Shown: one piece after another, positions 8,898 through 19,254 of the stretch
Numbering within the stretch: the first letter of the stretch is position 1
Layout of the letters: every line of letters starts with the position of its first letter
Assembly: GCA_017517965.1 (NCBI GenBank)
Contig: JAFWXR010000050.1
Span: forward strand, 1-64,000
Reading direction: 5' to 3'
DNA length: 64,000 nucleotides
From: Clostridia bacterium
Lineage (GTDB): Bacteria > Bacillota > Clostridia > Oscillospirales > Feifaniaceae
Notes under the pieces: model-generated
The model's database searches: none
Told to the model about the DNA's origin: nothing
What the model saw: only the letters and a program-made list of their open reading frames with translations
Translations under genes and position numbers: made by a program

Positions 8898-11800
8898 TCA
8901 GACATTTATCTCTTTTTTTAAATAAAATGAGTAAATTACACAATTTACGTGTTCACAACCCGTGATTTCTTTCACCGCATACTTGTATAATTCCATCTGT
9001 GAGGAATATCTGTCACGCAGTTCATTTTCCGTAATATTGCGGTCGGTTTTATAGTCAATTATGGTATAATCACCGCCGTTTTCGTAAAGCAAGTCGATAA
9101 CACCCTGCATTATCACAAGACTGCTTGGATCGCTGTTGAGTTTTTCATCGGTAAGCTTTGACAAAAATCCAAGTTCAACCTTTATATTAAAGCGTCTTTC
9201 ACGTTCAATACTTCCTGACAACAATGCTTTTTTCAACACGGAGCTGTTGCCGAAATCAAGTATTGACTTAACGTCAAGAGTATCAGCCTGCTCACGTGTG
9301 ATAAATTCATTTTCAACAAGGCGTTTTATTTCTTCCCTGACGTCATTTTGATCGGAAAGTTTTGAAAGTTCGGCATACTGTAAGAAAGTGTGAAGCGCCG
9401 TTCCCTTTTCAGTAGCTGTAAGTTTTTCTATGCCCGTTATAAATGCAGGACGCTCAAATTGCATTTTATATTCGGGTAAATTCTGTGTTGTTACCGGCTC
9501 ATCTTTTTTCATTTCAATTAGTTTTTTTATTGCCGTAACACTCGTTTTCGAAGGAAATCCTTTTTGTACCGAATAAGGATATGCAAATTCAAGATTTTTT
9601 ACAACTTCTTTTTTATCAGGAAAACGCACTGTTTCTTCTTTTGCATTATCGTTTTCCCTCCTGAGTCTTGCCGTCGGATCAATATGCAAAATATTCCACG
9701 GTATAACGCTGAACACTTTGCTTACTTCCCCTTCGGCAACCTGTGATTCCTCGGAATCAAAAGCATCCAGAATATTTATAACAAAATCAAGCGGTGATGA
9801 GGAATATCTCAAGCTCCACACGTCAAGCATTTCACCGCATTTTTTCATTTTTCTGAACTCATTAGATGCTTTCGAAGTAGTAAGAATCAATTTTTCACGT
9901 GCTCTTGTCAGAGCGACATACCATATACGAAGTTCCTCGGAAATCATGGCAAACCGCTTGTTTTCACGTGCACACACGAGTGACAAGGTGTTATACTTTA
10001 CAGATTTTTTGTGATCTCTGAGACGCATTCCTATACCCGTTTCCCTGTCGATAATAAAATCACCCGACAATTCTCTGGTATAATACTTCTTATCAAGTTG
10101 TGCGGCTATTACAACAGGAAACTCAAGCCCCTTGGAACTGTGAATAGACATTATTCTTACCACATCACTGTCGTCATAATAGGCTTTTGCACCCGGTATT
10201 TCGGTCGTGTTTTCCTGCATTTTCTGCAAATACAGATTAAAATTGAATATACCCTTAAAACCCGTTTTTTCATATTGAGAAGCATATTCAAGAAGGAGTC
10301 TTAAGTTCATTTTTCTTATTTTACCATTATACATAGCACCTGCCACAGTAAGAAAATTGAACTCATCATAAACCCTTGTCAATATGCCTGCAACGGACGT
10401 GCTGAGAGCAAGTATTCTCAACCCTTCAAGTTTTTCTACAAATTCAGCAGCTTTATCATCCGTCTGTGAATATGCTTTTAGAGCATCGTACAAACTGCAA
10501 TGCTTCTTTGCAAGCCTTATTTTAGCAAGTTCATCATTGGAAAAACCGCCAATTGCTGAAGAAAGCACGGAAGCAAGCATTATATCCTGTGTAGGATTGT
10601 CTATAATTGCAAGCATTGACGTTGCAAGAACGATTTCCTCATTGCTGAAAAACACGGGACGGGTATTTGAATATGCCGGTATGGCGTTTGAAATGAGCAC
10701 CTTTTCCAGTTGTGAACTCGAATATCTGGGCGATCTCATCAAAATGGCAATATCACGCAGTTGTATCCTTCTTTTTCCCGCTTTTTTATCGTGTATGTAA
10801 TGCTCTTCCGTAATAAGTTTTTTTATGACGTCTGCTATATGCTCAAATTCATCCTGCTCTTTGCCGTATACTATATGAAGCTCGCAATCCGCATCTTCAT
10901 CTTCGTAGTATTGAGCGCCAAATTTAAGCTTTTGAGAATCATCGTACTCGACACCGCCCGTTTCCTCAGTCATTACGCGTGAAAAGAGGCAATTTGTTGC
11001 ATCAACTATTTTTTCTCTGCTTCTGAAATTGGCATTAAGCACGAGCGAATTCATTTTATCCGATGCTATCTTTTTTGCAAACAATTCAGGACAGGCACTT
11101 CTGAAACTGTATATGCTCTGTTTTATGTCACCGACGAGAAACAAATTATTGTTTTCTGACGACATTGCCGAGAATAACGTATCCTGAAGCTCATTGGTAT
11201 CCTGATACTCATCTATAAAAATATATTTATAAATTTCCGCATACTCTTTTGCGCTTTCACTTGCCTGCAGGCCGTTTTCAGTCTTATCTACAAACAGATT
11301 AAGTGCAAGTTTTTCAATGTCTGAAAAACTTACTGCACCCATCTCCGTTTTTCTTGCCCACAGCATCTGCTCATATCTTTCTTCTATTTCAAAAAGACGT
11401 TTTACAAGCGTTTTCTGTGCTTCGCAGTCCTCTCTGTACTCATTTTCGGAATACGCAGAAAATTCTTCAATGACTTCGAAAACGTTAACCATTTGCTCTT
11501 TAATGGTTTTTACCTGTTTTTTAATTTCGTCGTCCCATTTAGAACCTACACGCAAAGTTTCAGGCGATGACAAACTGTATTTTCTCGTATACTCAAAGAA
11601 ATCCTTTTCGAGAGTTTTTTTCAGATCCTCTGTCTCTACAACGTTAATATCAATTATCTTTTTGCATTTTTCATACGTCTCAAGTTGTGAGCAGACAGAG
11701 TCCATTTCGCCCCACAGTGATAATACTATGTCAAAAAGCCCTTGCAGTACCTCCGTTGCATATTTGATAAAATAACCGTCTTCAAAATGCGCTATACACA

Positions 11801-12374
11801 TTTTTTTGTAGCACTCTTCATCAGCAGTAGTTTCGAGCACCTTATTTATTTCAGTTATTGCTTTTTTCAGCCCCGCATCGCTTCTGCGCTCCGACAGTTG
11901 TGACACAAGTTGTTTGAATATTTCGTCATTATGCTCTTCATATTCGCGGTCAATACACTCTTCGAGAATTTCTTCTTTGATAAGTTGTGCCTCATTCTCG
12001 TCAAGTACCCTGAAATTGCACGAAACATTGAGTTTTTCAAAATGTCTCCTGACTGCTTTTCCGCAGAATGCATCTATCGTGTAGATAGATGCGTTTTCAA
12101 CTTTTCCAACCTGTCTTTGCAAATGACGGTCACCGGGAGCCAAAGCAATTTCTCTGTAAAGTGCCTCTGTAATTTTTTCTTTAACGTCATAAGTTGCCGC
12201 AGTTGTGAAAGTAACAATAAGAATATCGTCTATATCAACGTTTTTCTGAGTAATAAGCCTGATTATTTTTTCAACAAGCACAGCCGTTTTTCCGCTTCCC
12301 GCACCGGCAGATACAACTACGTCGCCTTCACTTCCGATTGCTTTAAGTTGATCATCTGTCCAATCGATTGCCAT
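8898..12374 (-). CDS. addA: AddAB helicase-nuclease, subunit AddA
   Basis: A 1158-residue UvrD-family helicase with a C-terminal RecB-type nuclease. Walker A GAGSGKTAVL is near residue 25, Walker B with IFIDEYQDTNE near 388, helicase motif RIMSIHSSKGLEFPVV in the second half, and the nuclease motif IIDYKTDR near 1108. AddAB processes double-strand DNA ends for RecA-dependent repair, replacing RecBCD in Firmicutes. The start codon overlaps the addB stop by one base (TAATG) and has GGAGG 7 nt upstream, so translation is coupled to addB. Length is close to the family norm (about 1200). Confidence 0.96.
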   Translation of the reverse strand: MAIDWTDDQLKAIGSEGDVVVSAGAGSGKTAVLVEKIIRLITQKNVDIDDILIVTFTTAATYDVKEKITEALYREIALAPGDRHLQRQVGKVENASIYTIDAFCGKAVRRHFEKLNVSCNFRVLDENEAQLIKEEILEECIDREYEEHNDEIFKQLVSQLSERRSDAGLKKAITEINKVLETTADEECYKKMCIAHFEDGYFIKYATEVLQGLFDIVLSLWGEMDSVCSQLETYEKCKKIIDINVVETEDLKKTLEKDFFEYTRKYSLSSPETLRVGSKWDDEIKKQVKTIKEQMVNVFEVIEEFSAYSENEYREDCEAQKTLVKRLFEIEERYEQMLWARKTEMGAVSFSDIEKLALNLFVDKTENGLQASESAKEYAEIYKYIFIDEYQDTNELQDTLFSAMSSENNNLFLVGDIKQSIYSFRSACPELFAKKIASDKMNSLVLNANFRSREKIVDATNCLFSRVMTEETGGVEYDDSQKLKFGAQYYEDEDADCELHIVYGKEQDEFEHIADVIKKLITEEHYIHDKKAGKRRIQLRDIAILMRSPRYSSSQLEKVLISNAIPAYSNTRPVFFSNEEIVLATSMLAIIDNPTQDIMLASVLSSAIGGFSNDELAKIRLAKKHCSLYDALKAYSQTDDKAAEFVEKLEGLRILALSTSVAGILTRVYDEFNFLTVAGAMYNGKIRKMNLRLLLEYASQYEKTGFKGIFNFNLYLQKMQENTTEIPGAKAYYDDSDVVRIMSIHSSKGLEFPVVIAAQLDKKYYTRELSGDFIIDRETGIGMRLRDHKKSVKYNTLSLVCARENKRFAMISEELRIWYVALTRAREKLILTTSKASNEFRKMKKCGEMLDVWSLRYSSSPLDFVINILDAFDSEESQVAEGEVSKVFSVIPWNILHIDPTARLRRENDNAKEETVRFPDKKEVVKNLEFAYPYSVQKGFPSKTSVTAIKKLIEMKKDEPVTTQNLPEYKMQFERPAFITGIEKLTATEKGTALHTFLQYAELSKLSDQNDVREEIKRLVENEFITREQADTLDVKSILDFGNSSVLKKALLSGSIERERRFNIKVELGFLSKLTDEKLNSDPSSLVIMQGVIDLLYENGGDYTIIDYKTDRNITENELRDRYSSQMELYKYAVKEITGCEHVNCVIYSFYLKKEINV

Positions 12375-15300
12375 TACTCATCCTCCTTTATCAGTTGCGA
12401 CCAGAATTCATCAGCCTTGATATGCTCCATCTCCCTGTCGCAACTTCCGTTTCTTTCATATCTGCAAACGTTCTGCATATCACAGTATTTGCAACTTACG
12501 TACTTATCCATTGAAGAACTGTCATAATACGGCATAACGCCTATTTCGCCCTTATGGATGTTTTTAATTATTTCCTCCGTCTTGCCTATTATAAACTTTT
12601 CAAGATGTTCAAACTGATTTTCATCTGCAAGATTTGCCTCGGTATTTTTGGAAACACTTCCGTCTTTATTGAACGAAACAGGCAGCCTGTTGAATTCACC
12701 GCTGCCGTCCATAGCACGCAGAATTTCAACATCTCTGAGTAAAAGACCGTTCGTCTTATTTGACTTGGCATGAGCAAGTTTTGCCGTTTCTTCATCAACG
12801 TTTCTGTCAAGCTGCAGAAAACCGTAATGTACCGGTGTATACAGCACTCCCGCAAGTTTTATTTCGTCCCCGAAATAATCTTTTCCGTGCTGCTTTATCG
12901 CAAAGAGATAAATAAACATCTGCATTGAAATACCGTTTTTCAGTTCAGAAAAACTAAGTGTTTTACTGCCGGTTTTATAATCGACAATGCGTACGTACAG
13001 TTTTCCATCTTTTTTATACGTATCCACACGGTCAATTTTCCCCTCAATTACAGAACCGTCGGACATTTTAATCGGTGCTACGCCACCCTTTCCGATTTCA
13101 AGTTCAAAAGCAACGGGCATAAAACTGCTGTTTTTGAAATCTTCTGCAAGATTTTCTATAAAACTACAGAGCTCGCCTGTCATTCTTCCGAATACGCTTT
13201 TTACCCTTTCGGGATACTCATCAAAATCAGGAATACTTTCCTTTATGTAGTCATCTACAAGCTCTTTCACCTTTTTTTCAATGTCTACAGATGAAAAATC
13301 ACTTGTTTCTTTCACAAAACGTTCTATTACGGCATGCATAAACGTGCCTATTTCAAGATTGTCTATACTGTATTTTTTTCTCTGCCCGAGTTTAAGACCG
13401 TAAGTACAAAAATACCTGAAGGGACATAATGCATAGGTTTCAAATTTGGTCGCTGAAAATCTGTTACTACGATAAAGACTTTCCACGTCTTTTTGGTTTG
13501 CAAGTTTATATTTCTTCTTGTCGGCATTTATGGAATCTTTTACCATTTTTGCGAATGCTTTTTCATCATTTCCGCAAAGTATATCCGCAAGATATCCCGG
13601 TGCCTTTTTTCCGTATGAAAGCATATGCTCCATTGCTTCCACCCTGTTGTAAATTTCCAGATTTCTTATCTCATCGTCAAGAAATCTCTCCGAAAGTTTC
13701 GGCATCATTTCACAAAGCATGGTTATGACATAAGATTTTTTCTTTGAAGCACCTGCCCCGTCGCTTTTAGGATACGTAATAACAAGTTTTTCACGTGCCG
13801 AAGTCAGCGCGTTATACACAAAAAAGCGCTCGTCAAAGGCACGCTTTTCACCGTCGGGTGCAAGCGTTATGTCCATAGTTTCAAGTTTCTTTTTTTCACT
13901 GTCAGTTATAAGACCCTCTGCAAAGCTTCCCTGCGGAAATTCACCCGCATTGAATCCTATCAGATACGAGCATTTTATATCTCCCGCACGTACTCTTTCA
14001 GCACTGCCCGCAAGCACTTCATCAACCGCTGTGGGAATAATTCCGATCTGCACACCCGAAAGCATCTGTTTTAACAGTTTTGCATATTTTTCAGGTTTTA
14101 TCGGCTCAGTACATATCATAACAGTCTGGTCAAGTGCCTCTATCATCTTGTCCCACAACTGTTCGTACTGTGCCGCCTCATATTTTCTGTCGTCATCCGA
14201 CAGTTTTTCAACGGTTGTTTCTATACATCCCGGAACGTCGAGTGCAACGAGCATATCATATATTGCTTTTGCTATTTCGGCGGCAGAATCAGTCTTCAAA
14301 GCCTTTTCAAACACCATCAGTTGTTCTACCGTTCTTTTTCTGAGTGAATTCAGATTATCAAGAATCTTCTGTTCTTCTTCGGTTACAACTTTGCCGAAAC
14401 CGCCCGGTCTTCTCTTCCACTCTCTTTTCCATGCATTTCCGTTTATATTCCACTGAAACGCATAGTTGTCCACCATATCCACTTCGTCAAGCGACATACC
14501 TGTAATACCTGATTTGAGGTATGATACTACGTCCCTGTATCTGTACCCGTAAAGAACGCAGTCAAACGCAGAGAATATAAGTGTAGCAAGCGGTTTCGTA
14601 AGAACGTCTGTGGTCCTGTCAAGAAATACGGGTATACCGTATCGTGAAAACACACTGTCAATGACATTCACGTATTTGTCGAGATTTCTCGTTATCAGTG
14701 CAAAATCACTGTATTTATAACCGTCATTTATTATTTTTTTCTGTATATCGGATGCTATGTATTCAAGCTCATCAAACTCTGTTGCGGCACATATTACCTC
14801 AACATTTTTCACTTCACCCTCATACTTTTCGGGTCGGGTAAGATATATATTTTTTTCTATATGTGCTATTTCAGGAGAAAAATAACCGTCTTTATTGCCT
14901 ATATACTCAATTATCGGTTCTTCTCTTCCGATTCTTTCGCAAATTTTTCTTATTTCATGTGCGGATTCCGCAGAAGCATGAAAGAGTGACATATCATCTC
15001 TGTTAGCCAGATTGTCACTCGTAAAGAAGAAAAAGGCATTTTCCGCCTGTCTTATAATTTCTTCCAGAAGATGTCTCTGTTGCGGAGAAAAACTCTTAAA
15101 TTCAGAGAAAAAGAAGGTGTACCCTTCAAAAACGTTATTTTCTCTGAGTTTTTCTGCAGCAACATCAATGTCATCACCCTTATCAGCAAAATCTTTTTCA
15201 AGCAGCGCACGATACGTTGCAAAAATAAGAGCAAGATCTTTCATCTTTCCTGCAAGTATACTTTCATCCTCTTCAAACGCATCATCTATTGCATCAGTTG

Positions 15301-15697
15301 ATACCCCGTATGTACGAAACTCATCCGACAGATTCAGAAGTTTATTGATAAAATCAGTGTAATTACCGATACGCTTATAGGACGTTATCTTTTCAGAAGT
15401 TGCTTCATACGCCTTGTGCATAAGCAGGAATCTTCCGCTGTCACTGATATACTTACGTGCTATACCGCCCGTTTTTGACAGTATAAAATTACACAGTCTT
15501 TTAAAACTGAGCACTTCTATTCCGTCTGCAAGACGGTTTCCCAAAGCGTCAAGAATTTCCCTCTCCTGAACAACGGTAAACTGTTCGGGAACAGTTACTA
15601 TTACCTTTTTGTTTCCGTTTTCTATTTGATTTTTAATTGCAGAAAGCAGATATTCTCCGTTTCCGCTTCCTGCACGTCCCCCGATAATTTTAATCAC
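12374..15697 (-). CDS. addB: AddAB helicase-nuclease, subunit AddB
   Basis: A 1107-residue partner of AddA. The C-terminal nuclease motif RIVDYKTGSK lies near residue 906. The four iron-sulfur cysteines are split as in the family: one in ALCPFRYFCTYG near 757 and three in CKYCDMQNVC near 1070. The N-terminal P-loop is degenerate: GRAGSGNGEY, with Asn where Lys is expected. AddB acts in DNA-end processing and Chi recognition. GTG at 15697 is the likely start, because GAGG lies 8 nt before it; a GTG at 15706 overlaps that site. The gene begins right after the spoIIR stop. Confidence 0.94.
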   Translation of the reverse strand: MIKIIGGRAGSGNGEYLLSAIKNQIENGNKKVIVTVPEQFTVVQEREILDALGNRLADGIEVLSFKRLCNFILSKTGGIARKYISDSGRFLLMHKAYEATSEKITSYKRIGNYTDFINKLLNLSDEFRTYGVSTDAIDDAFEEDESILAGKMKDLALIFATYRALLEKDFADKGDDIDVAAEKLRENNVFEGYTFFFSEFKSFSPQQRHLLEEIIRQAENAFFFFTSDNLANRDDMSLFHASAESAHEIRKICERIGREEPIIEYIGNKDGYFSPEIAHIEKNIYLTRPEKYEGEVKNVEVICAATEFDELEYIASDIQKKIINDGYKYSDFALITRNLDKYVNVIDSVFSRYGIPVFLDRTTDVLTKPLATLIFSAFDCVLYGYRYRDVVSYLKSGITGMSLDEVDMVDNYAFQWNINGNAWKREWKRRPGGFGKVVTEEEQKILDNLNSLRKRTVEQLMVFEKALKTDSAAEIAKAIYDMLVALDVPGCIETTVEKLSDDDRKYEAAQYEQLWDKMIEALDQTVMICTEPIKPEKYAKLLKQMLSGVQIGIIPTAVDEVLAGSAERVRAGDIKCSYLIGFNAGEFPQGSFAEGLITDSEKKKLETMDITLAPDGEKRAFDERFFVYNALTSAREKLVITYPKSDGAGASKKKSYVITMLCEMMPKLSERFLDDEIRNLEIYNRVEAMEHMLSYGKKAPGYLADILCGNDEKAFAKMVKDSINADKKKYKLANQKDVESLYRSNRFSATKFETYALCPFRYFCTYGLKLGQRKKYSIDNLEIGTFMHAVIERFVKETSDFSSVDIEKKVKELVDDYIKESIPDFDEYPERVKSVFGRMTGELCSFIENLAEDFKNSSFMPVAFELEIGKGGVAPIKMSDGSVIEGKIDRVDTYKKDGKLYVRIVDYKTGSKTLSFSELKNGISMQMFIYLFAIKQHGKDYFGDEIKLAGVLYTPVHYGFLQLDRNVDEETAKLAHAKSNKTNGLLLRDVEILRAMDGSGEFNRLPVSFNKDGSVSKNTEANLADENQFEHLEKFIIGKTEEIIKNIHKGEIGVMPYYDSSSMDKYVSCKYCDMQNVCRYERNGSCDREMEHIKADEFWSQLIKEDE

Positions 15698-15707
15698 TTT
15701 TCTCACC

Positions 15708-16283
15708 TCAAAAAACAGTGCCTATTATCTCCAGTATCTTAAACTTATAACAGTCTTTATCTGATAAAACTTTCGCCGTTTTACCTCCGAGTGCATCTCT
15801 TATGTCCCCATCATCCGCCTTGCCTGCACAAAGTCTCGGATAGAGCATACACCACCAATTCTCACCTTTTGCATCACCAAGTTCTATTACAAGTGCCTCA
15901 TATTCTCCTGCCGGCAACGAAATATCCTCATACGTTCTTGTTGGGAAATTTTCTTTTGCAATATAAGCTTTTGCGTCGTACTCACAGTTGTTTTTATCAA
16001 GTACGTCATTTGCAGAGTTTTCTATTTTTTCAATATTTTCGGATATTGCTTTCTTCGCATCTTTTGCATCTTTGCAGTTTTTAGTTATTTCTGACGTACA
16101 TCCAAGCACAGCATCCCGTACATCGATTTTTATTTTCTGTGCGTAAGCGCTGTTGTCTGCCGCTCTGACGTGCAATCTGAAGACATTTTGGGTTATATTC
16201 CTCGCCTCTGCAACAAGCGAAAAGATTGATAATGCTACAACCAATGCAAACGAAATAAAAAAAGATACTTTCAGTTCCTTCAC
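15708..16283 (-). CDS. spoIIR: Stage II sporulation protein R
   Basis: A 191-residue secreted protein with an N-terminal signal/anchor segment (VSFFISFALVVALSIFSLV). Family hallmarks are NVFRLHVRAADNS, IKIDVRDAVL and the tryptophan-cysteine block ENWWCMLYPRLC. SpoIIR is made in the forespore under sigma-F and activates SpoIIGA in the intermembrane space, which then processes pro-sigma-E in the mother cell. The GTG at 16283 is preferred because AGAGG lies 8 nt upstream; the ATG at 16289 would sit almost on the ribosome binding site. The addB start follows within about 10 bp, so the two may be cotranscribed. Confidence 0.94.
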   Translation of the reverse strand: MKELKVSFFISFALVVALSIFSLVAEARNITQNVFRLHVRAADNSAYAQKIKIDVRDAVLGCTSEITKNCKDAKDAKKAISENIEKIENSANDVLDKNNCEYDAKAYIAKENFPTRTYEDISLPAGEYEALVIELGDAKGENWWCMLYPRLCAGKADDGDIRDALGGKTAKVLSDKDCYKFKILEIIGTVF

Positions 16284-16315
16284 TGTCATCACCTCTGTTC
16301 AAAGGATTGACAGAA

Positions 16316-17188
16316 TTACTCGTTTTTAATCCTCGTTATGAAAACGTCAGCATCGGGATAGAGTGCTTTTACTGCCCCGTACGCCTTTTCACATGTGCGA
16401 ATATTATCGAAAATTCCGTAAACGCTTGAACCGCTTCCGCTCATTTCAGCACCGAGTGCACCGTTATTCTTCATTGTCTTTTTCAGATTTATTATGCTCG
16501 GCTGTATTTTTTCGGTAACAGGTGTCAACATATTACCAAGACACTCGGCAACACCTGTTGATGATTTCAATGCAGCAAGCATTTTTTCGGTTGTGAACGG
16601 ATTTTTTTCTTCCGTCGCATCAAACTGTGCATAAATATTTTTGCTGTTTGCACCCTTTCCGTTTTTTGCAATAAGAAGAAGCGCAGAGTAGTCTGTATTT
16701 ATCTTCGTTATCTTTTCGCCGATTCCCTCCGCAAGCGCTATACCGCCCTCGATAAAGAACGGAACATCTGCACCTATCTTTACGGATATTTCTCTTAGTT
16801 TATCGGCATCAAAATTACACTCAAGCATACTGTTTAACGCTTTAATAACGGTAGCACCGTTTGTACTGCTGCCGCCAAGACCGCCCGCAACGGGCAGACG
16901 CTTGTCCACATCAATAACAACTTTGACATTATGCTTTCCCGAAAGTTCAAGCATAATCTGAGCCGCTTTATATGCACTGTTTTTTTCGTTACACGGAATA
17001 TAGGGTACGTTACACGTAAGAACAATTTCATTTTCAAATTTATCCGATTTTTCAAGTGAAACCGTAATGATATCACAAAGTTCGGTTTCAGCCATTACAG
17101 ACGAAATCAGATGATAACCGTCATCCCTTATTCCCACTATATCGAGCGACAGATTTATTTTTCCATGTGATTTAAATATATCAGCCAT
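16316..17188 (-). CDS. ispE: 4-diphosphocytidyl-2-C-methyl-D-erythritol kinase
   Basis: A 290-residue GHMP-family kinase of the non-mevalonate isoprenoid pathway. The family ATP loop is LPVAGGLGGSSTNGATVIKAL near residues 90-110, the N-terminal substrate motif is SHGKINLSLDIVG, and the C-terminal GHMP motif is GAEMSGSGSSVYGIF. It phosphorylates CDP-methylerythritol at the 2-hydroxyl. A GGAGAAATT ribosome binding site precedes the ATG. It is divergent from the ACT-domain gene and has its own promoter. Confidence 0.95.
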   Translation of the reverse strand: MADIFKSHGKINLSLDIVGIRDDGYHLISSVMAETELCDIITVSLEKSDKFENEIVLTCNVPYIPCNEKNSAYKAAQIMLELSGKHNVKVVIDVDKRLPVAGGLGGSSTNGATVIKALNSMLECNFDADKLREISVKIGADVPFFIEGGIALAEGIGEKITKINTDYSALLLIAKNGKGANSKNIYAQFDATEEKNPFTTEKMLAALKSSTGVAECLGNMLTPVTEKIQPSIINLKKTMKNNGALGAEMSGSGSSVYGIFDNIRTCEKAYGAVKALYPDADVFITRIKNE

Positions 17189-17219
17189 AATTTCTCCGCA
17201 AACACTTTATTTTAATATT

Positions 17220-17248
17220 ATTTTATGATATCATACCATCAATTACAA
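17220..17248 (-). promoter_or_regulatory. Promoter of ispE overlapping a 12-bp palindrome
   Basis: TTGTAA (17243-17248) and TAAAAT (17220-17225) on the minus strand are 17 nt apart. The perfect palindrome TATGATATCATA (17224-17235) lies in the spacer, in the divergent gap between ispE and the ACT gene. Confidence 0.55.
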
Positions 17249-17274
17249 GTTTTAAATTATGGAGAGTGATAAAA

Positions 17275-17544
17275 ATGCGTGCAGTAATTACAGTAGTCGG
17301 TAAAGATACCGTAGGTATAATTGCCAAGGTGAGTGATATCTGTGCAAAAAACGACGTAAATATTCTTGATATTTCTCAGAGTATTGTCAATGACTTTTTC
17401 TGTATGATTATGGTGGTAAGTATTCCCAAAACAGCTATCAAATTTACAGAGCTCGTGGATATTCTCACAAAATTAGGTGAAGATGAAGGTCTTGCCATCC
17501 ATGCGATGCATGAAGATATTTTCAATTCGATGCACAGAATATAG
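17275..17544 (+). CDS. ACT-domain regulatory protein, UPF0237 family
   Basis: An 89-residue protein consisting of ACT-fold sequence (MRAVITVVGKDTVGIIAKVSDICAKNDVNILDISQ). The ATG at 17275 has GGAGAGTG about 6 nt upstream and gives the usual 89-residue length; an in-frame GTG at 17266 lies in the ribosome binding site. UPF0237 proteins are almost always next to a UPF0210/PFL-family gene, as here, 9 bp downstream. The ligand is probably an amino acid, from the fold only. It ends in TAG. Confidence 0.93.
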   Translation: MRAVITVVGKDTVGIIAKVSDICAKNDVNILDISQSIVNDFFCMIMVVSIPKTAIKFTELVDILTKLGEDEGLAIHAMHEDIFNSMHRI

Positions 17545-17553
17545 GAGCAGAAA

Positions 17554-18912
17554 ATGATAAATACCAGAGATATTCTTGAAACGATAGAAATGATACAGGA
17601 TGAAAATCTCGATATCCGTACGGTTACTATGGGCATTTCCCTGCTTGACTGTGCCGATAAAGATATAAACGTTGCCTGTGAAAAAATTTATAATAAGATT
17701 ACAACTCTTGCCAAAAACCTCGTTCCCGTCTGTCAGGAAATTGAAAAGGAATACGGCATTCCGATAGTAAACAAAAGAATTTCCGTAACACCTATTTCAA
17801 TAGTAGGTAACTCCTGCGAGGCTGAGGATTTTACACCCTTTGCAGAAACTCTTGACAAGGCTGCAAAAACCGTCGGTGTAAACTTTATAGGCGGTTTTTC
17901 CGCACTCGTACATAAAGGTTATACAAGCGGTGACAGAAGGCTTATAAACTCAATTCCCGAAGCACTTGCAAAAACAGATTTTGTATGTTCATCCGTCAAC
18001 GTTGCAACAACAAAAACGGGTATAAATCTTGATGCCGTTGCAGAGATGGGTAAAATTGTAAAGAAATCTGCTGAACTTACGGCAGATAATAACTGTATAG
18101 GTGCCGCAAAACTCGTTGTTTTCGCAAATGCCGTTGAAGATAATCCCTTTATGGCAGGCGCTTTTCTCGGTGTCGGCGAACCCGAATGTGTTATAAACGT
18201 CGGCGTATCGGGTCCCGGTGTTGTACGTGCGGCACTCAAAAAGGCTCCAAATGCAAATATTACCGAAGTATGTGACATAATCAAAAAAACCGCTTTCAAA
18301 ATCACAAGAATGGGACAACTCGTTGCAAACGAGGCTTCAAAGCGCCTTGGTGTGCCCTTTGGCATCGTTGACCTTTCGCTTGCACCCACACCAGCAGTCG
18401 GTGATTCGGTTGCAGACATTTTAGAAGAAATCGGTCTTGAAAAATGCGGTTGTCCCGGTACGACTGCGGCACTTGCAATGCTCAATGACGCAGTAAAAAA
18501 AGGCGGTCTTTTCGCTTCTTCACATGTCGGCGGTCTTTCAGGTGCATTCATCCCCGTATCAGAGGATGCCGGTATGATAGCAGCGGCTAAAGACGGTTCG
18601 CTCACCCTCGAAAAGCTCGAAGCAATGACTGCGGTATGCTCCGTAGGTCTTGATATGATAATCATTCCGGGTGACACCACACCCGAAACAATTTCGGCAA
18701 TAATTGCCGACGAAGCGTCAATAGGCGTTATAAACAACAAGACAACGGCTGTAAGAGTCATTCCCGCAATCGGAAAAGACGTAGGCGAAGAGCTTGAATT
18801 TGGCGGTCTGCTCGGCAGCGGTCCCGTTATGAACGTAAATAAATATTCACCTGCAAAGCTCATTAACAGAGGTGGCAAAATACCTGCTCCGCTTCAGAGT
18901 TTGAGAAATTAG
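17554..18912 (+). CDS. UPF0210 (PFL) family protein
   Basis: A 452-residue protein of the UPF0210/DUF711 family, recognisable by the start [33 protein letters not shown] and the glycine-rich [16 protein letters not shown] block. The family is related in fold to glycyl-radical enzymes but has no glycyl radical motif, and the function is not established. It is cotranscribed with the ACT-domain gene, which may act as its sensor. AGGAG precedes the ATG. An intrinsic terminator follows 30 bp after the stop. Confidence 0.92.
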   Translation: MINTRDILETIEMIQDENLDIRTVTMGISLLDCADKDINVACEKIYNKITTLAKNLVPVCQEIEKEYGIPIVNKRISVTPISIVGNSCEAEDFTPFAETLDKAAKTVGVNFIGGFSALVHKGYTSGDRRLINSIPEALAKTDFVCSSVNVATTKTGINLDAVAEMGKIVKKSAELTADNNCIGAAKLVVFANAVEDNPFMAGAFLGVGEPECVINVGVSGPGVVRAALKKAPNANITEVCDIIKKTAFKITRMGQLVANEASKRLGVPFGIVDLSLAPTPAVGDSVADILEEIGLEKCGCPGTTAALAMLNDAVKKGGLFASSHVGGLSGAFIPVSEDAGMIAAAKDGSLTLEKLEAMTAVCSVGLDMIIIPGDTTPETISAIIADEASIGVINNKTTAVRVIPAIGKDVGEELEFGGLLGSGPVMNVNKYSPAKLINRGGKIPAPLQSLRN

Positions 18913-18941
18913 GTTTATTACAGACCAAAACTGTAAATAAT

Positions 18942-18970
18942 AAGAGGGAATTTGTATATTCCCTCTTTTG
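18942..18970 (+). terminator. Intrinsic terminator after the UPF0210 gene
   Basis: A 10-bp stem (AAGAGGGAAT and complement) with a 6-nt loop and a trailing TTTTG run. Confidence 0.85.
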
Positions 18971-19026
18971 TTTTCCGACAAATTCAAAAGAGGTATATCA
19001 GTTTTGTCGGAGAAAGGTTGTCTTTT

Positions 19027-19218
19027 ATGGATACAATCGCATTGATCCTTACGATCATAGGTGCGCTCAACTGGGGTAGTATCGGTATATTCGGTTTTGA
19101 CATAGTCGGCTGGATATTCGGCGGACAGGCAGCTGTAATGAGCAGAATCATCTTCACATTGGTAGGCCTTGCCGGTCTGTGGTGCATTACACTTCTCTTC
19201 AGAAAGCATAACGATTAA
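19027..19218 (+). CDS. DUF378 small membrane protein
   Basis: A 63-residue protein with two predicted membrane helices and the family signature IIGALNWGSIGIFGFDIV followed by SRIIFTLVGLAGLW. The function of DUF378 proteins is unknown. The ATG at 19027 with GGAGAAAGG upstream gives the family-standard length; a longer in-frame reading from 18952 would run back through the preceding terminator and is rejected. It stands alone between two terminators, so it is probably monocistronic. Confidence 0.9.
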   Translation: MDTIALILTIIGALNWGSIGIFGFDIVGWIFGGQAAVMSRIIFTLVGLAGLWCITLLFRKHND

Positions 19219-19221
19219 AGA

Positions 19222-19252
19222 AAAGAGCAGTTCATTACGAACTGCTCTTTTT
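19222..19252. terminator. Bidirectional intrinsic terminator
   Basis: AAAGAGCAGTTC (19222-19233) and its complement (19239-19250) with a 5-nt loop and T-runs on both strands, between the convergent DUF378 and FIVAR genes. The stem core recurs at 24573-24605. Confidence 0.9.
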
Positions 19253-19254
19253 AT

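Noticed and set aside
17919-18878. 319-residue open frame on the minus strand
   Set aside because: Antisense to the UPF0210 gene, with the low-complexity Ser/Pro/Thr composition of a frame shadow and no ribosome binding site.
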